NCBI RefSeq assembly: GCF_047249845.1
Contig: NZ_JBKTWO010000011.1
Coordinates: 5,026 to 69,025, forward strand
Length of the DNA: 64,000 nt
Direction of reading: 5' to 3'
From: Thomasclavelia sp047249845
Lineage (GTDB): Bacteria; Bacillota_I; Bacilli_A; Erysipelotrichales; Coprobacillaceae
Both the position numbers and the translations under genes were made by a program. Of this stretch, positions 43,951 to 52,287 are shown one piece after another. The notes below the pieces were generated by a model. The model was not told the origin of the DNA. It ran no database searches and saw only the letters and a program-made list of their open reading frames with translations. The stretch's first letter is position 1; each line of letters starts with the position of its first letter.

Positions 43951-45912
43951 ATGAACAATAAGAATGGATTATTAAAGTCAATTCTTCCCTGGCTATTAGT
44001 GTTAATCTTAATTGGGGGACTGGTTACTTTTATGAATCAAAGTAACAGTAAAGAAATTAAGTATAGTGAGTTTGTGGAAGTAGTACAAGATGAAAAGATT
44101 AAGGAAGTTGAGATAGTTCCTTCTTCTTTAGTAGTTGATGTTTCAGGTAAGTATACAAAGAAAAGTGATGGTAAATCAACAGAGGTTGAGTTTACTACAA
44201 CAATTCCTAATACTGAAGCAGAGATGCAATCATTAACAGGACTATTAAATGAAAAAGGAATTGAAACAACAATTGTAGATGCTAATGATCGCGGTATGTT
44301 TATGCGAATCATAGCGAATATTCTACCATATGTACTATTACTTGGAGGTATGTTCTTTATTTTTAGAATGATGTCTCAAGGTGGTGGAAATGCTAAAGCT
44401 TTTGATTTTGGTAATTCAAGAGCTAAATTAGAGAAAAATCAAACAACTAAATTTTCTGATGTTGCTGGTGCAGATGAAGAAAAAGAGGAACTGAAAGAAT
44501 TAGTTGCTTTTTTGAAAAATCCTAAGAAATTTGCACAGATGGGAGCCCGTATACCAAAAGGGGTATTATTGGTTGGACCACCAGGTACAGGTAAAACATT
44601 ACTTGCAAGAGCTGTTTCTGGTGAAGCTAGTGTACCTTATTATTCAATCTCAGGTTCTGAGTTTGTAGAAATGTTTGTCGGAGTTGGTGCAGGACGTGTA
44701 AGAGATATGTTTAAAAAGGCTAAACAAACTGCTCCATGTATTATTTTTATTGATGAAATCGATGCTGTAGGTCGCCAAAGAGGAACTGGTATGGGTGGTG
44801 GACACGATGAACGTGAACAAACATTAAACCAGTTATTAGTTGAGATGGATGGGTTTAGTGGTAATGAAGGAATTATCATCTTAGCAGCAACTAACCGTGC
44901 TGATGTTTTAGATCCTGCATTATTGCGCCCAGGACGTTTTGACCGTCAAATCCAGGTTGCTAATCCTGATAAAAATGCACGTACAGAAATTTTAAAAGTA
45001 CATGCTCGTAATAAAAAGTTTGCTCCAGATGTTGATTTCAGTAATATTGCTCAAAGAACACCAGGTTTTTCAGGAGCTGAGCTTGAAAATGTATTAAATG
45101 AAGCAGCTTTATTAGCTGTTCGTGAAGATCATAAAGTTATATCAATGGCAGATATTGATGAAGCAGTTGATCGTGTAATGGGTGGACCGGCTAAAAAATC
45201 ACGTAAATATAGTGAAAAAGAACGTCGCTTAGTTGCTTATCATGAAGCTGGACATGCTGTGTTAGGTTTAACTTTGGAAGATGCTAATAAAGTACAAAAA
45301 GTTACTATTGTACCTCGTGGACAGGCAGGTGGTTATAACTTAATGACCCCTAAAGAAGAAACTTATTTTCAAACTAAAGCACAATTAGAAGCTAATATAG
45401 CAGGTTTTATGGGTGGACGTGTAGCTGAAGAAATTTTCTTTGGAGATGTAAGTTCAGGTGCTCATAATGATATTGAGCGAGCAACAAGAATTGCAAGAAT
45501 GATGGTTACAGAGTTAGGTATGTCAGAATTAGGACCAATTAAATATGATTCTGAACAAGGGAATGTATTCTTAGGCCGTGATTATACACAACATAGTAAT
45601 TCTCATTCTGGTCAAATCGCATATGAAATTGATGTTCAGGTTCGTAAGATTATTGATGAATGTTATGCTAAGGCAAAAGAAATAATTGAAGCCAACAAAG
45701 ATAGATTGGTAACTATTGCTGATGCTTTATTAGAATATGAGACATTGGCTGGTGAACAAATTGAAGCATTATTCAATACAGGTCAAATGTTAGACCGCCA
45801 TGATGGAACGGCTGACCATAGTTCAGATGATTTATCGAATGAAGATAATTCTATTGATGATAATAAACCTTCATTTGATGATGCTGATGATTTATTAGAT
45901 GATATGAAATAA
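43951..45912 (+). CDS. ftsH: ATP-dependent zinc metalloprotease FtsH
   Basis: 653 residues. TM1 about 9-26, an extracytoplasmic domain (30-108), TM2 about 112-130, then an AAA+ domain with Walker A GPPGTGKT (209-216), Walker B IIFIDEIDAVG and the second region of homology around RPGRFDRQ. The M41 protease site is HEAGH (431-435) with a downstream Asp ligand. The acidic C-terminal tail is rich in Asp and Ser. It degrades misfolded membrane proteins and regulators. A terminator overlaps the stop codon. Confidence 0.97.
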   Translation: MNNKNGLLKSILPWLLVLILIGGLVTFMNQSNSKEIKYSEFVEVVQDEKIKEVEIVPSSLVVDVSGKYTKKSDGKSTEVEFTTTIPNTEAEMQSLTGLLNEKGIETTIVDANDRGMFMRIIANILPYVLLLGGMFFIFRMMSQGGGNAKAFDFGNSRAKLEKNQTTKFSDVAGADEEKEELKELVAFLKNPKKFAQMGARIPKGVLLVGPPGTGKTLLARAVSGEASVPYYSISGSEFVEMFVGVGAGRVRDMFKKAKQTAPCIIFIDEIDAVGRQRGTGMGGGHDEREQTLNQLLVEMDGFSGNEGIIILAATNRADVLDPALLRPGRFDRQIQVANPDKNARTEILKVHARNKKFAPDVDFSNIAQRTPGFSGAELENVLNEAALLAVREDHKVISMADIDEAVDRVMGGPAKKSRKYSEKERRLVAYHEAGHAVLGLTLEDANKVQKVTIVPRGQAGGYNLMTPKEETYFQTKAQLEANIAGFMGGRVAEEIFFGDVSSGAHNDIERATRIARMMVTELGMSELGPIKYDSEQGNVFLGRDYTQHSNSHSGQIAYEIDVQVRKIIDECYAKAKEIIEANKDRLVTIADALLEYETLAGEQIEALFNTGQMLDRHDGTADHSSDDLSNEDNSIDDNKPSFDDADDLLDDMK

Positions 45913-45932
45913 AGCGGTTACCGCTTTTTTTC
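45911..45932 (+). terminator. Terminator of ftsH
   Basis: AAAGCGG-TTA-CCGCTTT followed by T, starting inside the stop codon. Confidence 0.85.
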
Positions 45933-45950
45933 ATATTTAGAGGTGAGAAA

Positions 45951-46043
45951 ATGAGTGAACGAAGCAAAAAAGTATTTATATTGTTTATTGTTTTATGTAT
46001 GATTATACCAATGATTTTATCATCGATTGCAGTATTTTTATAA
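45951..46043 (+). CDS. Possible 30-residue single-pass membrane microprotein
   Basis: The reading begins MSERSKKVFILFIVLCMII and ends SSIAVFL. A short charged N-terminus precedes one hydrophobic stretch (about residues 8-30). GAGGTG (45940-45945) lies five bases before the ATG, and the next gene's ribosome site overlaps its stop, so it is spaced like a real operon gene. It sits between the ftsH terminator and hslO. I recognise no family. It may be a regulatory microprotein or merely a short upstream ORF of hslO. Confidence 0.5.
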   Translation: MSERSKKVFILFIVLCMIIPMILSSIAVFL

Positions 46044-46057
46044 GGAGAAAATTTTAT

Positions 46058-46927
46058 ATGAAAGATTATTTAGTTAGAGGTTTGGTAAATAGTAAAAATT
46101 GTCGAGTTTTTGCTTGTAATACTACTAAATTGCTTGATGTTGCTAGAAAAGATCATAATTTATGGCCAACAGCTTCAGCTGCTTTAGGTAGGATGATGTC
46201 TGCTACTTTAATGATGGCTAAAATGAATAAAAATAATGAAAAAGTGACTGTTGTTATAAATGGTGGAGGTCCAATTGGAACAATGATCAGCGTTACTAAT
46301 GGTGATGGTAATATTAAAGGGTTTGTTGCTAATCCGGAAGTTCACTATACTTATAACGATAGCGGTAAATTGGCTGTAGGGGTAGCTGTGGGGCATGAAG
46401 GTACTTTACAGGTTATCAAAGATATGGGATTGAAAGAGCCTTTTACAGGTTCTGTGCCTTTACAAACTGGTGAAATTGGAGATGATTTTAGCTATTATTT
46501 TGCGGTTAGTGAGCAAACGCCATCTGTAGTTTCAGTTGGAGTATTGGTTAATGATACTAATGAGATTTTGGCTTCAGGGGGATTTATTATTCAGTTATTG
46601 CCAGAAGCTACTGAAGAAGATATAACTTATATAGAAAATGTTGTTAAAAAGTGTCCACCTGTTTCTCAACTAATTAATAATGGAAAGACTCCAGAAGAAA
46701 TTTTGAAACTTTTATTTGATGATGTTGAGATTACAGAAAAACAGGATTTATTTTTTAAATGTGATTGTTCTAAAGATAAACTTTCTAAAGCACTGATTAC
46801 TATTGGTAAAGATGAGTTAAATTCAATGATTGAAAAGGATCATGGTTGTCAGCTTCATTGTCAGTTTTGTAATACAGAGTATAATTTCAGTGAGGAAGAA
46901 CTGAAAGAAATTGTTGATAAGATATAG
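46058..46927 (+). CDS. hslO: Redox-regulated molecular chaperone Hsp33
   Basis: 289 residues from the ATG at 46058 (AAGGAGA nine bases upstream). Longer readings run through the microprotein and lack a ribosome site. The C-terminal redox switch has the zinc-binding cysteines C235-x-C237 and C268-x2-C271, with an extra Cys264. Oxidation releases zinc and turns on holdase activity. It follows ftsH as in Bacillus (yacC position). Confidence 0.95.
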   Translation: MKDYLVRGLVNSKNCRVFACNTTKLLDVARKDHNLWPTASAALGRMMSATLMMAKMNKNNEKVTVVINGGGPIGTMISVTNGDGNIKGFVANPEVHYTYNDSGKLAVGVAVGHEGTLQVIKDMGLKEPFTGSVPLQTGEIGDDFSYYFAVSEQTPSVVSVGVLVNDTNEILASGGFIIQLLPEATEEDITYIENVVKKCPPVSQLINNGKTPEEILKLLFDDVEITEKQDLFFKCDCSKDKLSKALITIGKDELNSMIEKDHGCQLHCQFCNTEYNFSEEELKEIVDKI

Positions 46928-46930
46928 AAG

Positions 46931-46957
46931 AGAAAATATTACATTTTCTTTTTTTAT
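46931..46957 (+). terminator. Terminator of hslO
   Basis: AGAAAAT-ATTAC-ATTTTCT then seven T, just after the stop codon. Confidence 0.8.
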
Positions 46958-46979
46958 AGTTTAAAGATTATTTAAAATA

Positions 46980-47097
46980 AAAGAAAGGCGGGGGAAGCCT
47001 TTCTTTTAGTTGGTTTACCAACATATTTAGGAATATAACTAACTCGATAACTTACGTCTATTTCGGGGAGGAAAATAGCGGGGAAGTGTAAGTTATC
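46980..47097. ncRNA. Structured non-coding stretch between hslO and dusB
   Basis: Three consecutive hairpins. First, an 11-bp perfect stem AAAAGAAAGGC/GCCTTTCTTTT with loop GGGGGAA (46980-47008). Second, GTTGG/CCAAC (47010-47023). Third, a 10-bp perfect stem GATAACTTAC/GTAAGTTATC (47046-47055 with 47088-47097) enclosing an inner CTATTT/AAATAG stem and two CGGGGA motifs. It lies after the hslO terminator and about 90 bases before dusB. It may be a small RNA or a leader. The family is not recognised. Confidence 0.4.
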
Positions 47098-47187
47098 TGT
47101 AATTATTATGAACAGGTTAAAGATTTTTAAACATTTATATTTCTTTTTTTTTAAATAATTGATAAGATACCATTGAGGAGTGAGTTA

Positions 47188-48168
47188 ATGTTTAAAATAG
47201 GAAATATTGAAATTGAAAATCAAGTTGTAATGGCGCCAATGGCAGGTATTACTAATATGGCTTTTCGAAAAATAATTAAAGATTTTGGTGCTGGATTAGT
47301 TTATTCTGAGATGGTTAGTGATAAAGCGCTATGTTATGGAAATAATAAAACGATTGATATGCTTCAGGTTGATGAAGGAGAACATCCTGTTAGTATTCAA
47401 TTATTTGGTGGTGAAGTAGAAACAATGGTCAAAGCAGCTAAATATATTGATGAGCATTCTAATTGTGACATTATTGATATTAATATGGGATGTCCTGTAA
47501 ATAAAGTATTAAAAGCTGATGCAGGCAGTAAGCTGTTATTGTATCCAGATAAAATTTATGAGATTGTCAAAGGAGTTGTTGAAAATGTATCAAAACCGGT
47601 TACAGTAAAAATTCGCAGCGGCTTTGATAAAGAACATATTAATGCTGTTGAAGTTGCTAAATTGATTGAAAAAGCTGGTGCTAGTGCAATTGCTATTCAT
47701 GGTAGAACGCGTTCACAAATGTATGAGGGATATGCTGATTGGGAAATTATTCGTCAAGTTAAAGAAGCGGTAAATATTCCAGTAATTGGCAATGGTGATA
47801 TAAAAACTGTTGAAGATGCTCGTAAAATGCTTGCCGAAACAAAGGTAGATGCTGTGATGATTGGTCGTGCAGCTTTAGGGAATCCATGGTTAATCAAGCA
47901 AGTGGTAGAGTCATTGCGAACAGGTCAAGTAATTTGTGAACCAACTTATCAAGAAAAAATCACACAGTGCTTGGCACATGCTAAAAGATTAATGGAAATA
48001 GAACCTGAAAAGGTGGCGATGTTTCAAATGCGCGGACATGCTCCTTGGTATATCAAAGGTTTAAAGTCTTCTGCAAGAGTAAAAAATGAATTATCAAAAA
48101 TAGATACTTATGAACAACTAGAGATGATTTTAATGAAGTATCAGGAATATCTTAAAGAAATAATCTAG
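47188..48168 (+). CDS. dusB: tRNA-dihydrouridine synthase (DusB type)
   Basis: 326 residues from the ATG at 47188 (AGGAG seven bases upstream). A TTG at 47173 overlaps the site. FMN-dependent TIM barrel. Motifs: APMAGITNMAFR, the catalytic-Cys region NMGCPVNKVLKADAGSKLL, and GNGDI. It reduces uridines in the tRNA D-loop. In Bacillus a dus gene follows the ftsH-hslO group, consistent with this order. Confidence 0.93.
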   Translation: MFKIGNIEIENQVVMAPMAGITNMAFRKIIKDFGAGLVYSEMVSDKALCYGNNKTIDMLQVDEGEHPVSIQLFGGEVETMVKAAKYIDEHSNCDIIDINMGCPVNKVLKADAGSKLLLYPDKIYEIVKGVVENVSKPVTVKIRSGFDKEHINAVEVAKLIEKAGASAIAIHGRTRSQMYEGYADWEIIRQVKEAVNIPVIGNGDIKTVEDARKMLAETKVDAVMIGRAALGNPWLIKQVVESLRTGQVICEPTYQEKITQCLAHAKRLMEIEPEKVAMFQMRGHAPWYIKGLKSSARVKNELSKIDTYEQLEMILMKYQEYLKEII

Positions 48169-48190
48169 TAGTTGCATGTGAAGGATATTT

Positions 48191-48199
48191 TGGTATAAT
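48191..48199 (+). promoter_or_regulatory. Extended -10 promoter of folD
   Basis: TGGTATAAT (TG 48191-48192, TATAAT 48194-48199), 30 bases before the folD ATG. Confidence 0.6.
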
Positions 48200-48229
48200 T
48201 GAATTTAATAGTTTAAGGGGGATTTATCA

Positions 48230-49078
48230 ATGATTATAAGTGGTAAAGAAATAGCTTTAAAAATTAAAGATCAATTAAAAAGTGAAGTTGAAACGATAAG
48301 AGAAAATTATTCACGTATACCTAAATTAGTGGTTATTCTGATAGGGGATAATCCAGCTAGCTTAACTTATGTAAGAAATAAGGAACGAGGATGTGCTTAT
48401 ATAGGAATTGAATCAAAAATTATAAAACATGATTCATCATTTAGTGAAAGTCAGTTGTTAAAAGAAATAGAACTTTTAAATAATGATGAAACAGTTGATG
48501 GTATTTTAGTGCAGTTGCCATTGCCTAAGCATATTAGTGAAGAAAAGGTACTTAATGCAATTTCCTTTGATAAGGATGTTGATGGTTTTCATCCCCATAA
48601 TGTAGCAAATCTTTTTTTAGGACAAAATTCTTTGGTACCATGTACCCCAAAAGGAATGTTAGTTTTATTAGAAAAAATAAATTATGATTTAAGTGGTAAA
48701 GAAGTTGTTATAGTAGGGAGAAGTAATATTGTTGGAAAACCGGTAGCTCTATTATGTTTACAAAAAAATGCTACTGTAACAATAGCACATAGTAAAACAA
48801 AAGATTTAAAGAAAGTATGTTCACGTGCTGATGTTTTAATTGCTGCGATTGGGAAACCGAAGTTTTTTAATCATGAGTATATAAAAGATGGTGCTGTTGT
48901 TTTAGATGTGGGGATTAATCGTGATGAGAATAATAAATTATGTGGTGATGTGGATTTTGAAGATGTCAAAGATAAAGTAAAAGCAATTACTCCAGTTCCT
49001 GGGGGAATTGGACCAATGACAATAACAATGTTAATGCAAAATACTATTGAAGCTTTTTATAAACGGAATGGTGAATAA
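48230..49078 (+). CDS. folD: Bifunctional methylenetetrahydrofolate dehydrogenase/cyclohydrolase
   Basis: 282 residues. N-terminal domain with the catalytic Lys in YVRNKERGC, the VDGILVQLPLP motif, and an NAD(P) site VVIVGRSNIVGKPVA. The C-terminal PGGIGPMTITMLMQNT segment is diagnostic. Interconverts methylene-, methenyl- and 10-formyl-tetrahydrofolate in the cytosol for purine and thymidylate synthesis. The next gene starts one base after its stop. Confidence 0.95.
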   Translation: MIISGKEIALKIKDQLKSEVETIRENYSRIPKLVVILIGDNPASLTYVRNKERGCAYIGIESKIIKHDSSFSESQLLKEIELLNNDETVDGILVQLPLPKHISEEKVLNAISFDKDVDGFHPHNVANLFLGQNSLVPCTPKGMLVLLEKINYDLSGKEVVIVGRSNIVGKPVALLCLQKNATVTIAHSKTKDLKKVCSRADVLIAAIGKPKFFNHEYIKDGAVVLDVGINRDENNKLCGDVDFEDVKDKVKAITPVPGGIGPMTITMLMQNTIEAFYKRNGE

Positions 49079-49079
49079 T

Positions 49080-49259
49080 ATGGATTATAAATTAAATGAT
49101 ATAGTAGAAATGAAAAAGACTCATCCATGTAAAAAATCTAGTCAATGGCAAATAATTAGAATGGGTGCAGATATAAAAATCAAATGTTTAGGCTGTGGCG
49201 CAGTAGTAATGTTTCCTCGTCGGGAATTTGAAAAGAAATTAAAAAAAGTTATAGTGTAA
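49080..49259 (+). CDS. DUF951 (YyzM-like) small zinc-ribbon-like protein
   Basis: 59 residues. MDYKLNDIVEMKKTHPCKKSSQW and IKCLGCGAVVMFPRREFEK are the DUF951 hallmarks. Cysteines C17, C37 and C40 could bind a metal. The domain resembles an OB or SH3-like nucleic-acid binder, but the role is unknown. It starts one base after folD and is likely coupled to it. Confidence 0.85.
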   Translation: MDYKLNDIVEMKKTHPCKKSSQWQIIRMGADIKIKCLGCGAVVMFPRREFEKKLKKVIV

Positions 49260-49260
49260 T

Positions 49261-49341
49261 ATGGATGAAGATATATTAGATGAAGATTTAGATAATATTA
49301 TAGATATATATTGGCACGAAAGTGCCTTTTATATTATATAG
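49261..49341 (+). CDS. Doubtful 26-codon acidic ORF after the DUF951 gene
   Basis: Reads MDEDILDEDLDNIIDIYWHE and six more residues. It starts one base after the preceding stop, the same TAATATG spacing used between folD and the DUF951 gene. The operon's terminator hairpin lies within its last codons and there is no independent ribosome site. Possibly a coupled microprotein, more likely chance. Confidence 0.2.
   Translation: MDEDILDEDLDNIIDIYWHESAFYII
49313..49331 (+). terminator. Terminator of the folD unit
   Basis: GGCAC-GAAA-GTGCC followed by TTTT, a compact tetraloop hairpin. Confidence 0.8.
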
Positions 49342-49505
49342 ATATATCTTAAATAGACTATGGGTTATATTTAAATTAATAATTATAAAAATAATCTATT
49401 AATAAAATATTACTATTATATTATTTAGGTTCAAAGATATTTAAATAATTTTATTTATAAAAATTAGATATTATAGAAAGGTTATAAAAAACTTTTTATA
49501 CAAGG

Positions 49506-49534
49506 AAAAAACCCTTTTGGGACAAAGGGCTTTT
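49506..49534. terminator. Hairpin terminator, best oriented for the minus strand
   Basis: CCCTTT (49512-49517) pairs with AAAGGG (49524-49529). Six A on the left give a T-run on the minus strand, and four T follow on the right. It could end read-through from the thioesterase gene. Confidence 0.55.
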
Positions 49535-49608
49535 AATATCTGTATTCTATACGGGAAAACGAATACTATTATAGATATTTGGGACACAATTATAATATCA
49601 TATAATTT

Positions 49609-49663
49609 TGAAAATAATTTTCATATGTTGAAAATTGATTTTCATTATCTGAAAATTATTCAT
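49609..49663. repeat. Three palindromic repeats at helical spacing
   Basis: TGAAAATAATTTTCAT (49609), TGAAAATTGATTTTCAT (49629) and TGAAAATTATTCAT (49650) are variants of one dyad-symmetric element. Their starts are 20 and 21 bases apart, two helical turns. No promoter is obvious beside them. Confidence 0.55.
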
Positions 49664-49788
49664 TATGTAATGAAAAGAAGCAAATTTTTTAGATTAATCA
49701 TAATATTTGAAAAATCAAAAAAGTAATAAATTTAAAATTTTGAAACTGGATTTTTTTATCTTTCATAATTAAGAATTTTTAATTTATT

Positions 49789-50526
49789 TTATATGGAGTT
49801 TGTATAGCCACCAAACTCAAAATATGTAGTTTTATCATCAGTAGATTTAAATACTATTTTGACATAATCTTTTCCTATGTATCTATATATTTTAGCAGTT
49901 GTGTTAGGGGTCATCTCTTTTTTGAACATGACACTTATTTCTTTAAAGTAATTTTTATCAAAGAATTTTATTGGTATGGCATCAAATGCCCATTCAAAAT
50001 AACGACTATTATTTAAATGTTGATTAACATCAACATCACTATATAAAACTGTTCTTTCCATTATATAAGATAATTCTACATTATCAGATATTTCATTATA
50101 ACTGCTAATAGTATAATTATATGGAATGATTTCAGGCATATCTATTCCAGCTTTTTCAGGTTTGATGATTCTTCTCTTTTTTAAATCAATCAATGTCCAT
50201 AATGAATATATAGATGCAATTTCTTCTCCATTTTCATCTTCTACCCAATAGTTACGTGTAAACTGGATTCTTTTATACCCGCTGGCACGTGTAGATAATT
50301 TAATTAGCTCATTAATTTTAATTGGACGTTTTAAAATAATTGTTTCTTTAGTTAAAACAAAACCATATTTCTCTGATAAATTATTATTCCATATTCCTAT
50401 TTGTAAAGCATTTATAGTAGCTAAATCTGATAATTTAGACATTAGATTAGAAATCTGATAGTTTCCTTGATAATCAGCTTCTTGACATTGTACTAATATT
50501 TTTAAAGATGAAATTGTATTTTCCAT
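49789..50526 (-). CDS. Acyl-ACP thioesterase
   Basis: 245 residues made of two hot-dog domains (about 1-130 and 150-245), the bacterial acyl-ACP thioesterase layout. The catalytic region DVNQHLNNSRYFEW near 170-183 carries the Asn/His pair of the family, and the N-terminal domain has ADYQGNYQISNLM. It releases free fatty acids from acyl carrier protein. Ribosome site AAGGAG lies before the ATG at 50526. It is monocistronic. Confidence 0.87.
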   Translation of the reverse strand: MENTISSLKILVQCQEADYQGNYQISNLMSKLSDLATINALQIGIWNNNLSEKYGFVLTKETIILKRPIKINELIKLSTRASGYKRIQFTRNYWVEDENGEEIASIYSLWTLIDLKKRRIIKPEKAGIDMPEIIPYNYTISSYNEISDNVELSYIMERTVLYSDVDVNQHLNNSRYFEWAFDAIPIKFFDKNYFKEISVMFKKEMTPNTTAKIYRYIGKDYVKIVFKSTDDKTTYFEFGGYTNSI

Positions 50527-50683
50527 AATTTACTCCTTCATTTGGTATTTTTTTAACTTAATAAGTCAATATTATTATAATAATGCAAAAAAAATACATT
50601 GTATAGTAAATGTTCATAAAAAAATTAATATTTTTATGATATGATTATCTAAATAATATATTTATTATTTTCGAGGTAGAGAG

Positions 50684-51568
50684 ATGAAGCGAAGATTAAA
50701 TAAAAAGAGAGTTGCTATTGTAGTAATTATTTTTATAGCCATTATTTCAATGATTATATATTTAGTAACAAATATAATAACATTAATAAATACACCTGAT
50801 GAAATAAAAATAAAAAAAGCCCCTTCAAAAAATCCAATTACATTAATAAATTATTATACGTCATCAAATAAAGAACGTTATACAAATTATAAAAATAAAC
50901 ATTCTGATTTATCTGATGAGGATGTGGTTACATATGTTAATATGAATTTAGATTATAATTTTTATGAACATATTATTTTTCAGCCTAATCCTAATGAACT
51001 GAATACTATTGTAAATAAATATTATCGATTAGATAATAATTTTGTTCCAGATGATCTTATTTACATCAATGATGGCTATACTAGCTCTAGTGATCCGGCA
51101 TATAAATATCGAAAACATCAAATGTCTCGAGTAGTTTATGATGATTTTGTAGCTTTAAGAAATAAATGTCGAGAAAAAGGAATCAGCTTTTATGTTGTAA
51201 GTGGTTATCGCTCAACACCAGCACAAGAAAAGAGTTATCGTCATATGGCAAATACTTATAGTGTTGAAGAAGCTGATAAAACTTGCAGTCGTCCAGGGCA
51301 TAGCGAGCATACTCTAGGATTAGCTTGTGATGTAGCATTAGATACTTATTCTTTTGAAAACATTGTTAACCATCCTGAGTATCAATGGTTTGCTGGAATA
51401 TTAGCTGATTATGGTTTTATTATTCGTTATCCTGAGGGAAAAGATTCATTAACTGGTTATAGTTATGAACCTTGGCATCTTCGTTATTTAGGAAGGGATT
51501 TAGCAAAAAAGGTATATAATAGTAACCTTACTTATGATGAGTATTATGCACGTAATTTTATATCATAG
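50684..51568 (+). CDS. M15-family D-alanyl-D-alanine carboxypeptidase, membrane anchored
   Basis: 294 residues. An N-terminal TM anchor (about 8-32) and an extracytoplasmic VanY/DacB-type domain. Zinc ligands: His209 and Asp216 in SEHTLGLACD, and His265 in YEPWHLRYLG with catalytic Glu262. YRSTPAQEKSY precedes. It trims terminal D-Ala from peptidoglycan stem peptides. There are no van ligase genes nearby, so a housekeeping wall role is likelier than vancomycin resistance. Terminator right after the stop. Confidence 0.9.
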   Translation: MKRRLNKKRVAIVVIIFIAIISMIIYLVTNIITLINTPDEIKIKKAPSKNPITLINYYTSSNKERYTNYKNKHSDLSDEDVVTYVNMNLDYNFYEHIIFQPNPNELNTIVNKYYRLDNNFVPDDLIYINDGYTSSSDPAYKYRKHQMSRVVYDDFVALRNKCREKGISFYVVSGYRSTPAQEKSYRHMANTYSVEEADKTCSRPGHSEHTLGLACDVALDTYSFENIVNHPEYQWFAGILADYGFIIRYPEGKDSLTGYSYEPWHLRYLGRDLAKKVYNSNLTYDEYYARNFIS

Positions 51569-51592
51569 CCTGTTTAATTAAGCAGGTTTTTG
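51569..51592 (+). terminator. Terminator of the M15 carboxypeptidase gene
   Basis: CCTGTTT-AATT-AAGCAGG with one G-U pair, then five T. Confidence 0.8.
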
Positions 51593-51690
51593 TTATAATT
51601 ATTAATTATTATTAAATTTTATTAATTTTTATATAGGATAATTGGACAATTTCTTGTATAATGATTTTATTGAAAGAAGGAGTATATCTA

Positions 51691-52182
51691 ATGAATGCTA
51701 TTTTTAATATTTTACCTCTTTTGGTATTCTTAGCCTTATTATGGTTTACATACATAAATATTTCTTATGGTGTTACAATGTATTTGGCAACTAAAGAAGA
51801 TCATACTTTAACATCATGTCTCAGTGATTCTGGTAAATATTTTTATATTATTTTATTAATTCTTTATATTGGTGTTTTTATAATATGCTCTTCAATTATG
51901 ATTTTAAGTACTATTAATAATAATTTAAATAGTGCATATATACCACTCAATATTCTTACAATTATTACTTTAGGTGTAAGTGTTTTTTTACAACAAATTA
52001 TTTATGTTGGTCATCGACAAATGATGATTGGTAAAATTAAACTTGATTATCGAAAAATAAAACGTGTTACATATCCAAAAACTAAAAAGCTGAGATTTGT
52101 TTATGGTCAAAGAACATTTGAGACCCCTTTACGTTTTATAGATGATTTTAAATTAAAGAAAGCATTACAAAAAGCTAGATAA
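51691..52182 (+). CDS. Small membrane protein of unknown function
   Basis: 163 residues from the ATG at 51691 (AAGGAG eight bases upstream), rejecting an ATG at 51661 that precedes the site. Three hydrophobic segments (about 3-25, 50-75, 85-108), then a basic, beta-like C-terminal domain (about 115-163) with DYRKIKRVTYPKTKKLRFVYG. The last part resembles small cytoplasmic domains with repeated basic residues, but I recognise no family. Flanked by terminators on both sides, so transcribed alone. Confidence 0.7.
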   Translation: MNAIFNILPLLVFLALLWFTYINISYGVTMYLATKEDHTLTSCLSDSGKYFYIILLILYIGVFIICSSIMILSTINNNLNSAYIPLNILTIITLGVSVFLQQIIYVGHRQMMIGKIKLDYRKIKRVTYPKTKKLRFVYGQRTFETPLRFIDDFKLKKALQKAR

Positions 52183-52189
52183 AAGTATT

Positions 52190-52211
52190 AAAAGGGACAT
52201 TGTCCCTTTTA
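52190..52211 (+). terminator. Terminator of the small membrane protein gene
   Basis: AAAAGGGAC (52190-52198) pairs with GTCCCTTTT (52202-52210) around a 3-nt loop. Confidence 0.8.
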
Positions 52212-52287
52212 ATATATAGGGCTAATAATATTAAGTAGTGACTAATTTAGGTAAAATACCGTATAATAAAAATAGAGAAGAGGTGGC

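Larger units (their letters stand above)
49342..49788. other. Gene-free AT-rich stretch with a terminator and phased palindromes
   Basis: A 70-codon reading from a TTG at 49517 has no ribosome site and low complexity, and is not accepted as a gene. The stretch holds the hairpin at 49506-49534 and three spaced palindromic elements at 49609-49663. Confidence 0.5.

Noticed and set aside
49517..49726. 70-codon reading starting at a TTG after the folD unit
   Set aside because: It begins inside a terminator hairpin, has no ribosome site, and spans the palindromic repeats.
50684..51568. Vancomycin-resistance VanY
   Set aside because: No vanH, vanA or vanX genes nearby. The VanRS-like pair is 40 kb away and beside a glycosylation cassette. 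A housekeeping M15 carboxypeptidase is more likely.
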